Shown: positions 21,001 to 25,221 of the stretch, piece after piece
How positions within the stretch are numbered: position 1 is the first letter of the stretch
How the letters are laid out: the number at the start of each line of letters is the position of its first letter
DNA from: Smittium mucronatum
Lineage: Eukaryota > Kickxellomycota > Harpellomycetes > Harpellales > Legeriomycetaceae
Direction of reading: 5' to 3'
NCBI GenBank assembly: GCA_001953115.1
Contig: LSSL01003326.1
Coordinates: 1 to 25,221 of the forward strand
DNA: 25,221 nucleotides
The notes under the pieces: model-generated
Database searches by the model: none
Told to the model about the DNA's origin: nothing
Seen by the model: only the letters and a program-made list of their open reading frames with translations
Made by a program: the position numbers and the translations under genes

Positions 21001-24000
21001 ATTTCTAAAGGTAAATTTAATGAATTCATAATTAACACACAATATTGAGGTGTTAATTTTGATTGAAAATCTGCCTTCACTTCCTTAAGCATTTATAATT
21101 CAGATATTAATATATTATATTATTAAAATAAATGATTTATATCTTTAAATTTGGCTCTTCTCTTTTTTTTCTGATCACCAGCATAATAAGTTATTAATTT
21201 TATTTTTTCAAGAAAAACTGAGAGATAGATCACTTATACTGACAAAATATTCTAATATTTTTCAAATAAGAGCTATATAATGTGCTATGCTTTTTTTTCC
21301 GATATAATTTTATAATTTAATAATCGATGAAAGCTAAATTAGATTTTAATCAAAAAATTTATACCTTTTAAACTTAACCTATCTATTCCTTTCTTTTTGT
21401 TCAAATGGATCCTTACTTATTGTAATATAATTTTTTTATTTTGTTGATGTTAACTTTCAATTATAAATAAACAACTTTGATTGATTGATTTTTACTTTAA
21501 ATTAAAGATTGACACATAAGCAATAATGAAAAAATATAGATCATTCATTATATTTTTTAAAGTTTTTTTTTCTTTCCAAAATGTGTCTACCAGTAAAATA
21601 ATATTCAGGTTTTATTTTATTAGATTAAATATCAACGATTTATGAATTTTTCAATTATAAAGACATAAAAAAAACGAAAATATCAAATTTTCGAAAAATA
21701 AAAAGCAGCCCCGCTGTCTTTTATTCTTTTTTTAATTATTGTGCATTTCTTAATATATAATGCTTCAGGGCGGGACAAATAAACTATCATTACTTTTAAA
21801 GAGCCCATCTCTTTAATAAATCGTTAAAAATTAAAATGTAAAAAGTATTCAATGTTTTATTTTCGTACTTTCAAAAATATAACCATTAAAAAATTATGTT
21901 TTTATGTAATTAGAGCTTATTATTATTACGATTTTACATATTTTTTTATCAATTTTTTATTCTTACAAAGCTTTTAATAGATTTTTAATAATTAGATTTT
22001 TTAAAATACAATTATTAGTATTATGATATATTTTATCTATTTGGGTATTTTTCCAAAAAAATTCTAATAAATATCTTAACCGAAACCTAAATTTAATCAG
22101 ATCTAATTGGGTTCAAAAATAATGGTTAAATAAAATAAAACTATGGGGTGATTTTTAAACAGTTTTGGGAAATTTTTCGTTTTTTGTAATATTATTTGGA
22201 GGATATTTATAAAAATGGCAGGATCTAAATTAAAATATATTTTCATCTAAGTATGGTGATATTGGTAGATTCTTTTAAGCCAAAAAAAGTAGAAGTTTAA
22301 TATTTAGGAGTCTCCTCTCAAATAAAATTTCTAATATTTTCAAGAAAAGCTGAAATACGTAATTCTTGTTCATAAAAAACAGAAATTATAAAAATAATGA
22401 ATTATTTTTTGAAATTGTAAATTTAGATTTTTTTTTAAGATGAAATTTCTCAATTATAAAAAATAATTTCAAGAATGTGTTTTGATTAAATATAGAATTC
22501 ATCAAACCTATAGCTTCTTCATCTTTATATATCTATAATTGCAATCATTTTTTTATCTTAAAAAAAAGAAATAATATTACAATTTGGAATGTTTTTTTAT
22601 TTAAGGTATGGCCTAGGAAAGTAATTAATAATATAATTTTCTAAATATTAGATAAAGTTTTTTTAAAAATATTATATAGTTCTTATTATTAGATTTTATG
22701 ATATAATACTCAATAAATCCAAACTCATAACATCACAATGTATTTTGATTAGTTAGACTTTAATTTTAATTTTCTTAGTAAAATTAAATTAAATCGACGA
22801 GTGCCGCATCAAACTAAAATTTTATTAAATAATTATTTTTTGATTAGTAATAAAATTTTATCAGTTATCATTATTTTTTCGAGGAGTTTTTTAATTTCTA
22901 AAAATGTTATAACCATTTTTTTAAATAAAATTTAAAGTCATTCTTATCGTATTTTTTATTTTTTAAACGATTTTTTATTTTTTGGAAAAGTACTTAAAAA
23001 ACAACATTTCATTAATATTGTTACACTATAATTACTAACCTAGAAAATAAAACATTAGAGATTTTACTATCAAGTTCATTTAGTTTAGGTTCATGAATTA
23101 ATCTAAAACTTAAATAAACCCTGATCTTCAAACATATTTATTATTGAAAAATAGTAAGCATATAAAATATCTTTGTATTTATAAAGTTATTAAATATTTA
23201 ATTATAATTTTTACAAAACCTAATGAGCTTTTGGCTACTGATTATAAGAGCATATTCCGCTTTACTATTTCCACAAAATTTTAACCATAATTCACGTCTT
23301 ATAATAAAAAATTATATGTTTTTTTTATTTAAAAATTCTACTATGTATATAAATTCTCTAGAAAAATGATTTATAATTTTTTTATATGTAATTTATCGGA
23401 CCGAGTTAGGAAATTCAGTTTTTATTTGAATTAATTTATGGGTTTTTTTTAATCTTCTTTAAATATAAATTTTATTCCATTTTTCTAAGGCAAAAAATAA
23501 AAATTCATTTTATTAAAATTAAAAAAAAATTTATTAATTATTTTGAATATTTTTTAGTTTTGTTTACGATGGCGAGTTTTCGATTTAATTTTTCAGTCGT
23601 AAATATTTTTAAAAGGCAAGATTAAAAAATAAAAATTTCAAAAAAATATACTTATTTCTAAAATAAGATTCACTCTATCGAGATTTATGTTTACTTACTT
23701 TAATTTATTTGTTATTAAAATAGTTAAAAATATAGTTATATAGAAATTCGAAAAGATTTTGTAATTAAAATGATATGGAAAATATAATAAATAAGTTCCA
23801 AAATTTTTATTCCTATAAAACATCGTAATCCTTATAAATTAATAAATAAATACCATGAAGAGTCTCATTCTGATAAATATTATATTTTTATTAGAATATT
23901 TAAGATGTTATTAAAAAATCAAATTTCTAAATTTTTTTTCTGGTGAGCAATAAAATTAGATTATTAAATTTTAGGTTATATTTGAAGCTAAAAAATTTTA

Positions 24001-24144
24001 ATAATAGATGAATATTTTTGATTTTATTCTTGAATGCATTAGGTTTCAATTATAGTTCCAATTAAAAAATAATTATATTTTTTTTGTTATAAAAAACACT
24101 TTAAATTATATTAATAAAAATAAAAATATTATAAAACAACGATT
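18043..24144. other. Long AT-rich tract without genes
   Basis: I found no gene or RNA in about 6 kb. Minor structure: (TG)5 at about 19283-19292; an exact 21 bp direct repeat at 19642-19662 and 20270-20290, consisting of T7 followed by ACTGTTTAAATCAT; GATT repeated three times near 21480-21490; and AGTGCCGCATCAA at 22800-22812, the inverse of a block inside the 2135 bp element. Confidence 0.6.
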
Positions 24145-24190
24145 GAAAAAAAAAGAAAAAAATAAAGAAAAAAATAAAGAAAAAAAGAAA
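24145..24190 (+). repeat. A-rich 12 bp tandem repeat
   Basis: Three 12 bp units start at 24155, 24167 and 24179. Each is G, seven A, T (G in the last unit), three A. A shorter G + A9 unit precedes them. The plus strand is almost purely purine here. It is a simple-sequence expansion with no gene beside it. Confidence 0.75.
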
Positions 24191-24352
24191 CCATTTATAA
24201 AAATAAAAAATAAAAGAAATGAATTACGGGAAAATTTACACCCAGTTTTATTATTTTAAATCAGAAATTCCTCAAAAAAAACATTCGTTTAATTCAATTT
24301 CGATGATTTTACTATGAATTGAACATATTTTTCAATTTTTTAGTAATTAATA

Positions 24353-24424
24353 CAGTAGTACTCCGCTTAAGTAAGCAAATTGAATCCAGATTAAAAAATT
24401 GCTCACTTAAGCGGGGTTCTACTG
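24353..24424. mobile_element. 72 bp pogo/Tigger-like micro-MITE
   Basis: The left arm CAGTAGTACTCCGCTTAAGT and the inverse complement of the right arm, CAGTAGAACCCCGCTTAAGT, match except at three positions. Pairing runs on to about 29 bp, leaving a loop of about 14 bases. TA lies immediately outside both ends (24351-24352 and 24425-24426). The CAGTA tip and the TA target fit pogo/Tigger-type Tc1/mariner elements. It has no coding capacity. Confidence 0.78.
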
Positions 24425-24507
24425 TAATCGAATAATTTTTTTGATTTGATAATTTTTATACAATTGAGTTTATTAAATTTTTCCAGAGATTATTGAATAT
24501 TAAAAAT

Positions 24508-24536
24508 CCCATTTGCATTATTGGAATGCAAACGGG
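24508..24536. repeat. 12 bp stem-loop beside the third pogo-like end
   Basis: CCCATTTGCATT (24508-24519) pairs with AATGCAAACGGG (24525-24536) with one A/C mismatch, around the 5-base loop ATTGG. It directly precedes the end at 24540-24562 and may belong to the same element. Confidence 0.6.
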
Positions 24537-24537
24537 G

Positions 24538-24562
24538 TGCGCACTTAAGCGGGGTGCTACTT
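24538..24562 (-). repeat. Third pogo-like terminus
   Basis: GCGCACTTAAGCGGGGTGCTACTT ends at 24562 and is followed by TA (24563-24564). It matches the right arm of the 72 bp element, GCTCACTTAAGCGGGGTTCTACTG, in the same orientation. So 24353-24562 could be one 210 bp element with an internal extra end, or the 72 bp element next to an older solo end. Confidence 0.68.
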
Positions 24563-24876
24563 TAAACAGAAAAAAATCCAATCAAAAAACATTTACTAAT
24601 AATGAAACATAAAAATCCAAAAACCCTCAAAAAAGACGCAACTGGTTTTAGTACATAAAATAAATATTGATTAAGGTAAATTATAATTTTTTTAGAATTT
24701 TTATATTGAAATTTTAAATTTTATTCCCTAATAATATAAATATAATATTAAATCTTTTCGAAATTTAAACTTTGATGCATTTTTTTGAATATAATCCCAA
24801 TTCAAATAATGATTAAAAAAAAACTAATTTCAATCTTGAAAGACTTTAAATTTTGTTTTAATTTTTGAAAAAATAA

Positions 24877-24908
24877 ATGGCATATATATATATATATATT
24901 TTTGCCAT
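24877..24908. repeat. (AT)n microsatellite inside a hairpin
   Basis: ATGGCA (24877-24882) and TGCCAT (24903-24908) flank an alternating AT run of about 18 bases and a short T run, so the segment can extrude as a long hairpin or cruciform. Confidence 0.65.
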
Positions 24909-25111
24909 AATTCAAGCAAAATTATGCTTTATTTTATTAAAAATATGTTATAAAAAAGAAATATGCAGTTTCTAATTGTAATAAATACTATCGCCAATAT
25001 TTTGAACTCCAACCATTACTATCTAAACTTTTTATTTATCATTTAAATATGATTAAATCTAAATTAATCTCTTATAAAATTTAATTTTTAAATTTTGGAG
25101 ACACTAGGATA

Positions 25112-25221
25112 TCAATGCAATTCAGGTCTTTGATTAAAATAAAGACTTTTTTTGGCTATTGTCTAAATTAAACCGAATAAAATCATGTTTTTCAAATGTT
25201 TTAAAAAGCTATATAATAATT
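25112..25221 (+). repeat. Dispersed repeat, copy B (cut by window end)
   Basis: This is a direct-orientation relative of 9657-9760, sharing the ordered blocks listed there and ending with TTTTAAAAAGC and a TAATAATT/TAATGATT tail. It runs to the last base of the window, so its right limit is unknown. Copy B has about ten extra bases before TTTTAAAAAGC. Confidence 0.55.

Noticed and set aside
1..25221. tRNA genes, CRISPR arrays, or bacterial or organellar genes
   Set aside because: I found no tRNA B-box-like GGTTCGANNCC element, no regularly spaced repeat-spacer array and no recognisable organellar or bacterial coding region.

Overview
The window is about 25 kb of nuclear eukaryotic DNA, very rich in A+T (roughly four fifths by eye) and full of homopolymer runs. 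I see no intact gene on either strand. No reading frame longer than 78 codons is open in the standard code, and I found no tRNA, CRISPR array, bacterial operon, ribosome binding sites or phage. Transposon remains sit in a noncoding background. That fits intergenic DNA of an AT-rich animal (arthropod, cnidarian, flatworm or nematode type), but an AT-rich protist or fungus cannot be excluded from the sequence alone.

Layout. 1-1300 holds a degenerate 3 x 30 bp iteron array (247-336), then an island with more G+C and fragments of protein-like reading frame. 1301-3207 is plain AT-rich DNA with one long C tract. 3208-5037 is an old DNA transposon with inverted ends of about 112-115 bp. 5038-11520 is mostly featureless, apart from a 10 bp stem-loop (7797-7823), one copy of a dispersed repeat (9657-9760), a G tract followed by two palindromes (10272-10343) and a small arginine/serine-rich minus-strand frame. 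11521-13150 is the second G+C-enriched island, with hairpins, broken frames and a stretch resembling the 3' part of 5S rRNA. 14572-15012 is a foldback MITE whose arms carry iterated motifs. 15906-18040 is the best defined object: a 2135 bp element with two 357 bp terminal inverted repeats that differ, by eye, at only five positions, flanked by TA/TA. 18041-24350 is featureless AT-rich DNA. 24353-24562 holds a tiny pogo/Tigger-like cluster of three ends, including a complete 72 bp foldback between TA dinucleotides. The window closes with a second copy of the dispersed repeat (25112-25221).

How the parts relate. None of the elements has a recognisable transposase, so all look non-autonomous. 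The 15906-18040 element must have inserted or been homogenised recently, whereas the 3208-5037 element and the MITE are visibly diverged. The iterons in the long repeats of the young element (28-30 bp period) resemble the 30 bp units at 247-336, which suggests a second, older relative whose body lies beyond the left edge. Both G+C-rich islands can be read as long protein-like frames only if stop codons are ignored. I record that as an open question (decayed genes, reassigned code or chance), because AT-rich noncoding DNA also looks protein-like when read that way.
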